Under the pieces are notes generated by a model, which had not been told where the DNA came from, did not search any database, and saw only the letters and a program-made list of their open reading frames with translations. The translations under genes were made by a program, and so were the position numbers. From NCBI GenBank assembly GCA_933207985.1, contig OW240918.1, forward strand, positions 20,621,602 to 20,685,601: DNA of 64,000 bases, given 5' to 3'. Every line of letters starts with the position of its first letter. Positions within the stretch are counted from its first letter, which is position 1. This DNA comes from Pelobates cultripes. Lineage: Eukaryota > Chordata > Amphibia > Anura > Pelobatidae. Of this stretch, positions 50,565-62,452 are shown piece after piece.

Positions 50565-50601
50565 GGGGGGGGGGGGTTTGTGGCGTGGGGGAGGGTTGGG
50601 G
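50565..50601 (+). repeat. G-rich run, possible G-quadruplex
   Basis: A run of 12 G (50565-50576) is followed by G5 (50587-50591), G3 (50593-50595) and G4 (50598-50601). This meets the usual criterion of four G-runs of at least three, though the first loop is ten bases. It is C-rich on the zeb2 sense strand, about 0.7 kb upstream of exon 2. Confidence 0.7.
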
Positions 50602-51978
50602 AGTCTGATAGTATAGTTTAGAAATTAAGTTCATATTTTTTTAAAACACAATAATGTATCTTTAAAGGGCTTAGTTTAGCCAGGGGCTTTAGAAGATGGA
50701 ACACAGGCAATTAACCCCTAAAATGCAAGTGGAAACCTTTAGTACATGCGTGTGGTATAACCCTAGAAGGATTTGAGGTTAGACTTCATTTATAACACCT
50801 AGACACATTTTTCAATCTCTTCCCTGCTAGGACAAACAATTTGAAAGTGTCAACTAGAGGTTTGCAAATGCAGATTTCAAAAGGCTGTACATAGACACAA
50901 TTACAAGCAGATGCACACACAGACACACACAAACATGTACACGGTTACTACTTGTACATGTTTTTTAAATAAACAAGCAAATCTATTTACATATACACAA
51001 TCAGATACAGCCATCCCATAATGGAATTAATTTTGTCCAAATTGTTTAACCACACGAGTTTGTGTAATAGATTTGTTTTTAAACTTTTACTTATTGGTCT
51101 GTTTGTTTACACTGCAAATTACTCACTGGAGCATGAAAGGGTTAAATAAAACATCCATTCTCTCTCTCACCCCATTAACAGTGTTTAAGATTCACTCATT
51201 CTAAAAGATATGAGACTCTTTAATGTTATATTGTATACAGTGTTCCCTCATTATCTTAAATTGCCATGCTGTAAAATGGTGTAAATGAATATTTATGTGT
51301 AAATGTATTAAAAAAAAAAATTCCAAGTTAGAATTCTGCAGACGAATTCATTCTAAAAATGCAACAATACTTTCACTTCTTTTATTCTGTCTTATTTTAC
51401 TGAGGTGTCAAGTAACAAATTTTTAAAAAAAAATTAAAGAAATGAAACTTGCTTAATAAACAGAAAATTGGGCTGGGCTAGCGAAGCCTCTTATTTTTTT
51501 TAAATATATCTACAACTGCAAAAGTCACAAGATGAACTAAAAACAGAATGTATGCAAATATGTTCTATTTAAAAAAAAATTAATAATTCTCAGGTAGAGG
51601 CAAACTTCATTATACTCCATGTAGTAAGTAGAGTATATAAGTGTATAGTCTACAAATTAAAAACTGTAAAAAATCCAGGTCCCTAAATTTTTAAGAAATG
51701 CAAGTCTTTTTGCAATTATTTAATTGGGAAATATAATTAATAGAATCTAAATCTCACTGAAGAACCTTTTTTTTTTATTTACCTGTTCCAGCCAGGTAAA
51801 AACAAAAAAAGAAAAGGTTGAGTTTATAATAAATATAAACAGTCCAATAAATAAATGAACAAACAAAGTGTTGCTGATAGCTGTGTGTTCTGTGTAGCAT
51901 TGCATGCAGCCTGCCTCTTGCTTAGTGCACAGATACCTGGAAATACTTTATATAAATAAAAGTAATTGAAACATACCT

Positions 51979-52029
51979 TCAAAAGTCCTGATGGTAGTTT
52001 GTGTGAGGGACCAGGAGGAGATGATGCAT
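51979..52029 (-). promoter_or_regulatory. uORF abutting the candidate leader donor
   Basis: ATG at 52029-52027 opens 16 codons (MHHLLLVPHTNYHQDF) closed by TGA at 51981-51979, two bases short of the exon end. The frame therefore ends within the exon and does not cross the junction. A regulatory role is inference and depends on the exon call. Confidence 0.3.
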
Positions 52030-52137
52030 GAAGAGCCAGAAATGCTAATAAAATAGGTGAGGTCTTGCAGATATTATAAGCCCTGGGAGTAGTTGAGGAA
52101 AGGACCGTTATTCCTGCTGAGCAGGTTAGAACTGATC

Positions 52138-52233
52138 TCACACTGCCACTCCAGGAAACACAGACCTGGGGAGGCACTGACGTGTTACGTTGTAACTCAT
52201 GACATTTTTTTCTGTTGCTTCTCTGTGTTGCAT
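52138..52233 (-). promoter_or_regulatory. uORF in candidate zeb2 leader exon
   Basis: ATG at 52233-52231 opens 31 codons ending in TGA at 52140-52138. The peptide begins MQHREATEKN and matches no family I recognise. It matters only if this stretch is really in the zeb2 mRNA. Confidence 0.3.
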
Positions 52234-52407
52234 GGAATATAGACCCTAAGACACACGCCACCTATCTTTATGGGGAGGGATAATCTGAAAGCACAAAACG
52301 TGAGCATCATGTACAAACGTGATCACTAAGTTTTTTCTCAGGGAAAAAGATCTGGGATAGATTATACCTTGAAGTCTCAGTAAATGCTTAGTGGAAGAAA
52401 TTAAATT

Positions 52408-52536
52408 CCACCTCCCTTTCTCTCCCCCCCCTTCTTTTCTCTTCTCCTCTCTCTCTTCTTTCACTCCTCTTTTTTTTTTCACTCCCCCCACCCATCACAT
52501 CCCCCTCCCTGCATCCCTCCCCACCCCATCCTTCCC
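52408..52536. repeat. polypyrimidine tract (polypurine on the zeb2 strand)
   Basis: About 130 bp almost entirely C and T on the plus strand, with long C7-C8 and T10 runs. It lies just upstream of the candidate leader exon. Such tracts can form triplex DNA; a promoter role is speculative. Confidence 0.85.
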
Positions 52537-54039
52537 ATTACCCAAGGCATTATGTCTTTGGCATCATTATCTTCGTCACAAAATCCTACTGGATACAAGG
52601 AGAAATTTTTTTTTACACCAATCACACATCTTATAACCCAAATGAACTTAAACTTACTGAGAGAGTCCTGCAAGATCCCAAGTCTACAATCAAGAGCTCA
52701 CCAATCTTTCTACAGCTGCCTGAACTGATTTAACTCCACTGCTACATTGGGATTAATATCACCATGTGGATCCCTGTTTGTTATTTTCTTTTGTTTGTGT
52801 TTGCGTTTTGTGTGTGTGTTTTTGTTATTATTTTTTATTTTTTTTCTATATACTTATATATTTTATTTTTAGGGGAAAAAATATTTCTAATAGGTGATGC
52901 ATGTTATTTAATTAGGGCAAATACAGCATTTTATTCAATTGAATTTTTATACACCACAGAAAGGTATTAATATAACTTTTGTAAATAATATTTTATTTAT
53001 TTGTACATGTTGCATGCTTTTCCCCTCTCTAGAAAACACATTTTATTTATTGATACATTGTGCATGCTTATTTTGCTATACAAGGCTATGTGCAAGAGGT
53101 TTTATATTATATGTATATTTTATTATGGGTTTATTGATACTGTACTGTTTATATTGGGTGACAGTAAGTTTATAATATTGCTTTAATGTCTACAGAAAAC
53201 GTATGTCAGAATGCAACTGTGTTTTTATAATTAAGAGATTATACATGCAGATCTGTGATGGGTTTTGTGGGGGAATTTTTTTTTTTTTTTTAATTTTTTT
53301 TTACTGTATGGTTAATTAAATCATTATTCAAAATCAGCTAGTGTGACGTTTCTCTCCTAATCCAATCAGGTTATGTAGGTCCTTTAAGAAGACAGATCCT
53401 CAACATCTGGAATTTAGCAATTTAGTAAGAGACTGTGCATTATTAACCAATTCAAGCCTGTGTCCCCTGGGAGAGAATCGAGCCTAAGTGTTTTAGCCCA
53501 AACTCTCGTTTCCTTAGGTATACATTTACATGGCTCACTGATCTTTCAAACAGTAATTTCTATTGTGTCAATGCACGGTTAGAAGACATCATTTGCTTTA
53601 AAAAAATAAATAAAAAAATGCGAGGAAATTCAATTTATACTTTATTTTGCTTATTTTTCTTCGTTAACTCTAAATATGCACTTGTTAATGTAAGCAACAT
53701 TTGCAATCTAAGCATATATTTTGGGCATAGTGCAATTTCTTGCTATGTGTTTTTTTTTATATGGAAAAAAAACATTAGAAACTTAAAGCAAAACATTTGA
53801 GAAATATACACACATGTACATACATACAAATACACACTTACATCTAAAAAATACATACTATAAAACCACTTTCTCACACAAGCACACACAGGTCTGTCTG
53901 TCTGTCTATCTGTCTGTCTGTCTGTCTATCTACCTATCTATCCATCTATCTATCTATCCATCTATCCATCTATCCATCTATCCATCTATCCATCTATCCA
54001 TCTATCCATCTATCCATCTATCCATCTATCCATCTATCC

Positions 54040-54082
<43 letters not shown>

Positions 54083-54088
54083 ACTCTA

Positions 54089-54126
<38 letters not shown>

Positions 54127-56334
54127 ACTCTATCTATCTATCTATCTAGTTATATTCTATAATAGTTGAAAGCAACATTTGACGAGAATAATTATAAAAG
54201 AATGTAAAAACACACGTATGACACACTGAAACATTCTTTCACACTTGTTTGCAGTTTTGTAGCTGATAAAGTAAATATGTAAAACTGTATTCGAAATAAA
54301 ATGCGAATCTCTTGCAATTACAAAGAACATAATTCAAGCGTTTAGACATCATAAATAAAATAGGTTGACCCTTTGCAATCTCCCAATACATCAATCTTTT
54401 ATCCTCTAATGTACCAACGTGTCAAGGTAATGTGTGAGAGATCTAGTGCTGTTTAAGGTTTAGGGACTCATGTCACTCAATCAAATGATGTATTTATTTA
54501 GTCTTTAGGTACTTATTCAGCATTCCCTGTAAGAAATCTGCGTTCAATGGAGCTTTTCATATTCCAGTGCACATGAGATGTCCACAGAGGTGATTTTTAT
54601 TTTAACCTAATAACTAAAAATGAGGAAACAGAGGAAAGAGCAGCAGTCTTATTTATCTCCAGCATTTTGTTAATTCTTGTTCCTTTTTATCATTGCTGAT
54701 GGGTGTTTTTGTGAAGTCTCTGCAGGAACAATTTAAGAAATGCTGTGTACACATTATACAGTTTATTAATAAGCTCCACAAAACCCCACATATAGATTGC
54801 CATTCAGACTCAAACTCACAGCAGATATGATTAATTGCAATTAATATCAAACAATAATCTCACTTTCAGGTATGCAAATTGTCTGTCACAGTCAAAGTTG
54901 AAGGTAAAATAATCCCATTACTAATTCCCTCAATAGGTGTATCTGCATCTGGATTGTATTTATTGGTGAGAACTACTGGGAGTCTCTAGGGTATACAGAG
55001 AATTATACCATTAAGCCTCTCTGTTGGGAATTCAAACTTACAAATGAATTCTACACATTACAGCTAAAAACACTGAAAAATAAACCTTTATCAGAGGCGT
55101 ATGCCCAGTCCTCTCTTTAATTTCTGATGATTAATTTTGTGCAATACTTTGACAATCATTTGAGACTGAACCAATGCACACCTTAGAACACATGTATATG
55201 ATGATCTGTGTCTGTCTGTTAAGGGCACATGTTAACCCTTTAATGCAGGGGTTAATATGAAACACATGATTGCTCCAGCATAACTTAGATCTGCAGAACA
55301 AGGTTTCCTGATCCCCCTGGTTATTCCCCCCTCTAGTTAAACTAATGTTTGTATATATGTCCTTTAGAACTCATTATCCCCACTCCCCAGCATCTCCTGG
55401 TGTGCACATTAAACTAGGTATATTCAAGTTATGCATCTTCAGCTAAGTCATCATCAATCTTTGAGAGCTGTAGCTTCCATCACAGTTAAACAGAAATAGC
55501 ATGGCTGAGTGTGATGGGAGTTGAAATCCTGAGCATCTTACCAAGTCTTGTATTAAGAATTTTTTTTAAATCTTTTTTTTATCACATCTGCTACCACCTC
55601 TAGACAGTTGTGGGCAATGCCACAGTTTAAAAGGTAAGAGGTAAAATATACACAAAGCTAGATACATATTAACTCTTTCATTGTGGGAGAATCCTGGCAT
55701 TCTGTGATGACACTGGAAATACACATTTGTAAATACACATTTGCATATTCATATTAATGATATGACAAGTTAAACTGGATAAAGGTTTATCAGGGAGGGC
55801 AATGGACTTGAGTCTGAACAAGCAAAAGAGGATGTTGTGGCCTACCGTGCAAAAAAAACCTCTACCTTCTAATTTTTATTTTTTAAATATGGTGAAATAA
55901 TTGTTAAGAAAGAGGGATTCTGAGATAATGGAAGGTCTGATGAGGTATAGAGGAACTCCCTAAATATTGGTGAACTTGCTGGTAATTGGGAAGTGATATT
56001 TTCTGCTTTTAGTGGTTAAAAAAAAAATAAAAAAAATATATATATAAAATAACAATTGTCAGCTTTTTCCACTTCTCAAAATAAATGTATCACTATCTTA
56101 GCACTCGGTGAGTAAGCCAGGGAAAATGTGATCAGATAACCCTCCCTAAAATTAATACAAATAAAACCAGAATAAAGTAGAAAAGGTAACAGGAAAAAAA
56201 ACAAACAGTGAAAATGCGATGGGATGCGATGAGTTTTGTATGATTTTTGTCCAGGCTTTGCAGCAGGGAGCACAGATACATTACATGTAGCTCCAGTGGG
56301 AGGCAGGGTGGTACTTGCTAAGACAGTTGTTTAT
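52537..56334. other. upstream region, mostly unique AT-rich DNA
   Basis: Contains T runs at 52830 and 53277-53290 and the large tetranucleotide array at 53892-54148. An octamer ATTTGCAT is near 55739. No gene recognised; hydrophobic frames at 52764-53175 come from T-rich sequence. Confidence 0.55.
53892..54148. repeat. (CTGT/CTAT/CCAT)n tetranucleotide array, about 255 bp
   Basis: Blocks in order: CTGT, then alternating CTATCCAT (an 8-bp higher-order unit repeated about a dozen times), then CTAT, CTGT and CTAT again. The Ile/Tyr/Leu/Ser frame across it is an artefact. Confidence 0.97.
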
Positions 56335-56640
56335 TATTTATTTATTTGTGTGGCGTGTATGGGGGGAGCTGGATAATGGATGAAGCGATGTGCAGATTGC
56401 ATTGCCTTGTTTAATTAGACAGGAGAGTCAGCTGTAAGGAGACAGGTTGTCTGTATATAGAACATGACAGAAGGTATGTCTGCGGCAGCTGCTCCCTGTT
56501 CCTTCCCGGATGCAACTTAGTCCAGACCTGCTCAGTCTCTGCTCAGAAAGCAGGTCTTCAGCATTCAATAAGTCCTTCACTCACTCATATCCTAACAGGT
56601 AGATAGCCAAACACAGGCAAGTCATGTCAGTCAGTCCTGT
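56335..56640. promoter_or_regulatory. candidate conserved element or distal leader exon
   Basis: Balanced, repeat-free sequence with GCAGCAGCTG-like GCGGCAGCTGCTCC (E-box, about 56483), TTTAATTAGAC (56409-56419) and an inverted pair CAGACCTGC/GCAGGTC. Mammalian Zeb2 has several alternative untranslated exons upstream, so an exon is possible, but none was proven. Confidence 0.3.
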
Positions 56641-58751
56641 ACTCTGTCCTAGAGATTGACCAAAATCTTAGCACTTAGACCACCCCCCTTATTTCTATGT
56701 GTGCCAAACTTGACAAGGCCTGTTACCATTTTATTCTCTATCTACAGTGTCTATGCATCTTTTATTTTTTCTCCTCTTTTTCCTTTCTTATATATTTTTT
56801 TCATTCTCCCCAAAGTTCACCAATTCTTAGATTTCTAAAACTTGCCCAGTTAATCTGTCATCCATAGTGATCTGTTGGAGCAGATCTTAATACACTCCCT
56901 TCTGTGTTCTGAGGGTCTTCGGGATGAAGGTTCGCTGTTCATAAACCAAATCCGACCTCATCCCATTATTACTAGGGATCACAAAGCCTGTGGAAAATGT
57001 AGAGTTGGGGTACAGGTAAGCAAAGGCCCAGATCTCTGTTCTCCGCCCTCACCTTTCTTACAACAAGACGGGATGAAGGAGCAACTGATCCTACAAAATG
57101 TTTAAACTCTAAAAGCAGTTACTGATTTCTTTGCCTTCGAAGACCATCCAGTACTCTAAAGTGAAAGAATGAACCAAGCCTATGCCTGGCACCCTACGGA
57201 TGGTTGGAGATCTTTGCTTACATAGTGATCTCTGGAAAAATTAATAAACCAGCCCTGGCCCTGTCACTCCCCAAATTAAATTCAGCACAGAGCTATGCGT
57301 CATCACTGAACCCCTACACTTAGCACATACTCAGTAACTTCCACTTCATTTCTTCATGGACACAAGCACAGACCAGCTTTTAACATTGGACAAATAATGT
57401 GCAAATGAGCAACCAGTCATTCGTTCTGTTTTAAATCTAGATCTGCATTCGACACACATAGGAAGTCAGGATCCACAAATCCCATCTCAATACTAGCAGG
57501 CCTAGTTCCCAGTCCTAGAGTGTGATACATTTTCAGGGGCACTTTGCTATCTCATCTAGTGGTAAATATACGGATTGAGGTGATAAACAAACATTTGTCA
57601 AAGCACGTAGCACCGTAGCAGTTGGGGACATGTACATTTTTGACATACCAGAGTAACATCCAAGGACGACCCTTCTAAAATGAATTTGCAGAGTAATTAA
57701 GAACATTACAGTAAAATGTATCCTAAAATATACTGAAAAGACACAAGGTATGGACCCTTTGAAAATAATCATGTGTTAACCCCTTCAGTTGCAAGCATGG
57801 CCCATTCCATTAAAACAGTCTTGTTTGATCTAATTTCAGAATGGAATACCCAACTCATTAGTGGCATCAGTGGATATAGATATTCTAGTGCGTAGGGATC
57901 AGAACATTCCAGGTTGATCTAAGGCCTTAAGGGATCCAAAGATACTAGGATGATGGCAAAGAACAACATTGGCCCTTAAGGGGCTAAAGGATATGTCCAG
58001 TGCTCTGACACTGCATTATTAGGAGAGAGTTTAGATACAAGGGATTGTCTGTAGGAGTCCTAGTCATCCAGCCTGCTCAGTATTTGCCTTAGAATCGCTC
58101 AGTCCCCTGACGTCCTCATATGCAGAGTTAAGTCACTGGTCTTTCTCTTCCTTCCTGTCAGTGGTTAGAAAGTTCCAGAAATGTAAAGATTAATGTCAGG
58201 TACTGATAAGGCCCTGTATCAGCTGACATACACTAATGAGCATACAGTAGAATGTCTGTTGGAAACAACGCCTGAAACTGCATGCACACATTCAAACACA
58301 CTTCACTTGGTACATAGTTGCATGGGATAAACATTTGTGCACTCAGTATCAATGTAGCCACCAATAAAGTTTATTTCTAATGATGGACAGGTATGTGTGT
58401 TGAAATAAAAGTTCTGGACATGGATGAGCAGGTGCAACGCGAGCCTAAACAAACTGGATGGAACTATAAAAATAGTTTTCACTACAACTCCCAAAATCCT
58501 CACTCATTAGGCTGACTGTGAATGATAAGCTTTATAGTCCAATAATAGGCAATGCTGAATGGGCCTTTCAATTCTGCAATAATACGTACATTATGCTACT
58601 CTGCAACCTACCTACACTAGGATAAGTGCCATCATTTAGAATGGAAATAAATAACATTTCAAAGCAATTCCTGTTGAATTTAACATATACATTATTTTTT
58701 AGCTGAAAAGTCATATTCAATAATTAGTACAACCCAGAAATATAATGTATA

Positions 58752-58782
<31 letters not shown>

Positions 58783-61705
58783 GCCATGGGCTTTGATAAA
58801 ATTGACACATTGGGGAGGGGGGAAAGTGCTGTTTCATAAGGCACTTTTAATTTCTCCATAGACAAGAATAGGATATAGTACCACCACAATCTGATAACGT
58901 TGAGACGTAAACGTAAACGAAAAAGAATAACAAAATTATATCGTAGAAGCATCTATTTCACAATTCCTTTTCCAGCTTCATTGGAGACTCTTGTTTTGCT
59001 TAGCAGGAAATCAGTTAACAATGTATCCCTCAAGGAAAACAAAGGGTTAAGGATGTTTATAGCATCACACCCTGAATCACCCATACTGGCTGAATACCCT
59101 AAAGCTTGGCTATTAGTCTAACAAAACCAAAGCCAAAGGTCAACTGCCCTGGCTCATTTTGATGTGTGTTTTAAACCACGTAAAGTCTTCAGGATTTGGA
59201 TAATGTTGCCCATAATCAGATGCTATGTTTTTTCCAAGCTTAATAGTTCATAGTCAGATTATATAATCCCGAATGAGTATCTATAGCTGAGCCTGATTTA
59301 CTTTCAACTAGAATAAAGAAAAAAAATACATGTGAATGGGCCCTTGGCTTTAACCATGAGGTTTTGATCAAGATACAAATTTAACTGTTTAAATCATACA
59401 CTGGAATGAGTTTCCCCACCTGGTCTACTTTCAGTTTCATTTTCTAAAAGATTAGTTTATGCTTCTACTTCTCTAATCCCCCTTGTCTTTGTCTCTTTGG
59501 CTGGTCGCTGTTGTAGTTTTCATTATAATTCAATGTTGGGAAATGATAGATCCCCTAAGATTGGCAAATGGGAGTGTAGCTCTACACCATCTTCTACCTT
59601 TGTTGGGCAATGTATGTGCCTGCATCCTAAACTTGCCTCCTTCTCCGCCTACTTCTACCTCACTGTTACCAGTTGCAGTGAGATACACCTAATGCCTCTA
59701 TGTCTCCATCTAAAGCTTTGAGGTCCCTAGTCCCTTCGAAGGATGAATTGGTGTAACCTATGTACATGTACCCAACATGTTGAGATGTCGTATCCATGTT
59801 TAAATGTTTCAGTTCCTCTTCTGGTCTTGTTTTTATGGATTTTTATTAACAAACAGATGTAGACCTGAATGAGACTGACTATTCTAGGAACATAAAACCT
59901 CTGGATCTAGCAATGTAGCGACCAAAAGGGCAAGTCTTTGGCAGATAATTGTCCTGCAGTCTGGCCCTGTCAGGCTATTCCTTGTTAGGCATCCTATGGT
60001 GTGCCTCCAGACTCATGACGTCGACATACCTCCAAAATCAAAGTGGAACAACAAGGGTGCAGGACTGGAGAGGGCATACCAATTACATGGTGAACATAAG
60101 TGGTGATATGGTAGGTCCTGCCTAAAAATGTCTGGTGTGCATGCGCACTGGCCATCACACAAGCCTGGCCACTTATGATTACCCATAGAGAGAGTGATGT
60201 CAAGGGTTTTGTATTGGCAGAAAAGCCAATAGAGAGTTAATTTTGCAAATCATGTTCACTCAGCACTTTCAGGAGATTTTTCTTTAGAGTCTCCATGTGT
60301 AAATTAGCATACCATAAGGAGGTGGATATTTAACCCTCTAGATGACTCAAAAGAATAATCTATTGCGGTCTATTCGCTAAACAGTATATTGACAACAGAT
60401 GTGAATAAAAATAGACTAAAATTGCTCCTTTGGAAAAATAGTCTGACACAAATGAGACAGGAATGGTCTGACAACTTACCATAACTCCCATATTACCTTT
60501 GTAATCTTTTTTTGAAAAATATCTCTATTGAAAAAGTAGTTGTTTTTGTTGAAACCCTTCATATTGATTAATCCTACAAAAAGGAAAAAATATGAGATTA
60601 GTAATTATTGTTAAAATATGTGATTATGCATCTTTTACTACAGACTGATCATTTTGCTGTATGGTTACAAGGACTCAGTACGGCCCACCTCTCACCAAAT
60701 CCTACCTCCTGGCATCTTCATGTCTCTTCCAGTGCATCTCACTACATTCCCTAGTAAATCTCCCCCATATCACCTCAATGTATCTCAACATGTCCTTATT
60801 CTAGTATATCTTCCTATCGCTTACATACACATTCTCATGCAACTTATATACAGTCACACACAATTACATACAGATTCACACCCAGTCAAAAACAGACTCT
60901 TACCAGCCACGCACACTAACAAACACACACAATGTTCTTATACCTATGATTTGCCTCTTGGCTTCTTGTGGGAGTGAGTGATAGGTGGACTTTGTAACCT
61001 CCCACTGAAGTGCTCTGGGTGTGCTGGTCTGTATACCTGGAGCAGGAACCAGGTCAGCCTTACTGTTCCAGCCATGAGATTGGTCAAAAAATAATTAGCA
61101 GTCCTATGTCAGAAATAAGGTGCCACCTGTTGCTGCTCCTGCTTGGGAGAGGTGACAGGTGGCAATGTATCCCAGAAGAGCAGCTTGAGTCCAACAGACC
61201 CAACAACACCTCGGTATGGCCCAAACTGTTATTAACTGAGACTAAACAAAGCTGGTAATGAAGACATTGACTATTTCCAGGTATTTCTGTTACACAATAC
61301 CAAAAAAACTAACAACAAAACTGTACATTTAAGGTGAGTTCATCAGATGTCTTCCTGTTTAAAGAACATTCATTACTCAACAGTTTTCTCTTCCTTAAAA
61401 ACTACCCACTTCTTCAATACAGACCTGTGGTTCCAATTTTAGTTTTATTCCTTTCTAGGATAGAAAAATACAAATAAATGTTCTCCAGTGAAAACTCACA
61501 GCAAATCTGGAAAGCTCTCAGGTAATTCCTTGCCCAGAAAATTATTAAGATCCCACAGGGCCCCAGGAAGGTTATCAGTTTAGCTCCCCCTTCATTTATC
61601 ACATAGGAATGGTAAACAAGGCCAAGTAAACCCATGGTTCCAGGCAATGGTTGAACTAATGTAGAGAGGCCTCTGGTTCAAGAATTTATATTGGGCCTCT
61701 ATAGC
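56641..61705. other. upstream region, sparse features
   Basis: A (TA)n/poly-T run at 58746-58782; a short CACTACAACTCCCAAAATCC hAT-like fragment at 58480-58500; a TTAACCCC...GGGGCTAA pair at 57777-57987; CA-rich DNA about 60830-60930. No gene recognised. Confidence 0.5.
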
Positions 61706-61795
61706 GCAAGCATGGCCAAAGGGTAGATCCCCAGCTCTCATACAACCCCCACAATGCTTTGCCAGCTGGGGATCTACCATGTGGCAATCTTTGCA
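61706..61795. mobile_element. hAT-like foldback element
   Basis: Perfect 15-bp inverted arms GGTAGATCCCCAGCT (61722-61736) and AGCTGGGGATCTACC (61764-61778), with weaker pairing outward to GCAAGCATGGCCAAA. The loop contains CACAATGCTTTGCC, shared with the fragment at 7213-7260. No target duplication was confirmed. Confidence 0.6.
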
Positions 61796-61829
61796 GAGCA
61801 GTTGTGTTTGAATGTAAATATGTTTGAAG

Positions 61830-61849
61830 GTATGTATGTATGTATGTAT
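61830..61849. repeat. (ATGT)n microsatellite
   Basis: Five tetranucleotide units. Confidence 0.85.
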
Positions 61850-61989
61850 TTGTGTGTAGTGTTGGCATTTGAATGCAGTTGTGTGTTTGTATATACTGTT
61901 GCTGTTTGAAAGCAGTGACGTACCTCAACTCTGTGTAGTGTTTGTGTTTCGAAGTGTTTGTATGTAGAGTTGGGGTATGATTGCTGGGA

Positions 61990-62222
61990 TGTATGCACAT
62001 AAACACATACACACATACACATTGAAATATACACTGATACACACACACACACACGGACACACATGCATGTACACATATACACATATGCACAAATATACAC
62101 ACACTGACAAATATATACACACATATAATACATATTCACACACAAATAACACATGCACAGATACACACAGAGAACATAGGCACACATAGATAACACATAA
62201 ACATACAGACAGCACACATACT
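61990..62222. repeat. CA/ACAT-rich imperfect simple repeat
   Basis: About 230 bp of CACA, CATA and ACAT words. All overlapping Cys/Val/Tyr-rich minus-strand frames here (61686-62316) are artefacts of it. Confidence 0.9.
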
Positions 62223-62231
62223 GACACGGCA

Positions 62232-62289
62232 CTGCCTGTCCTGTTTCCAGAAGACCTGCCCTGCCTGTCCTGTTTCCAGAAGACCTGCC
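62232..62289. repeat. 29-bp perfect tandem duplication
   Basis: A unit starting CTGCCTGTCCTGTTTCCAGA occurs twice, at 62232-62260 and 62261-62289, with no mismatch. Confidence 0.95.
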
Positions 62290-62452
62290 CTGTCTACCCT
62301 TACCCCTATCTCCCATCCTGTGGGCATGTTGGGTGATATGTGCCGTGCGTTCCCCATGCTGCTCCAGGATACCCTTAGGCTGACAAGCTCTGGGGAATCC
62401 AGCTCAGCAACCATGGAAGCAACATGGATGTTTGCAAGTTAACTGGACAATC

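Larger units (their letters stand above)
49898..51976 (-). other. zeb2: candidate zeb2 5'UTR intron
   Basis: This is the stretch between the candidate leader exon and exon 2. It contains a CA repeat (49976-50025), a G-quadruplex-type run (50565-50601), several A/T runs (about 51310, 51430, 51570, 51770) and otherwise unique AT-rich DNA. No open frame here resembles a known protein. In mammals the equivalent intron is the site of ZEB2 natural antisense regulation; no sign of the antisense gene could be proven from sequence alone. Confidence 0.4.
51977..52263 (-). other. zeb2: candidate zeb2 5' untranslated exon
   Basis: The minus strand has a strong splice donor GAAG|GTATGT, with GT at 51976-51975. 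Joining 51977 to the acceptor at 49898 gives an intron of 2079 bp. Mammalian ZEB2 has a 5'UTR intron of about this size (recalled as roughly 2.5 kb) that can be retained under control of an antisense transcript and carries an IRES. The exon's 5' limit is unknown; 52263 is only where the open frame begins. It holds two uORFs: 52233-52138 (31 codons) and 52029-51979 (16 codons, its TGA ending two bases before the donor). Other donors nearby (CAG|GTAAAT about 51783, CTCA|GTAAGT about 52645) cannot be excluded. No TATA box or clear CpG island was seen. Confidence 0.4.

Noticed and set aside
51824..52261. 145-codon minus-strand open frame
   Set aside because: It begins at GTG, has no ATG and no recognisable domain. 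I keep the stretch only as a possible untranslated exon.
53892..54148. A CRISPR-like repeat array
   Set aside because: Units are 4-8 bp without spacers, in a vertebrate intergenic context.
53814..54149. 111-codon Ile/Tyr/Leu/Ser-rich frame
   Set aside because: A translation of the tetranucleotide array, with no independent coding sign.
60654..61258. Two consecutive open frames of 107 and 82 codons
   Set aside because: No domain, ordinary composition and CA-rich overlap; they look like chance frames in repeat-derived DNA.
61686..62316. Several overlapping Cys/Val/Tyr-rich minus-strand frames up to 180 codons
   Set aside because: They follow from the CA/ACAT simple repeat; different frames give equivalent periodic peptides.
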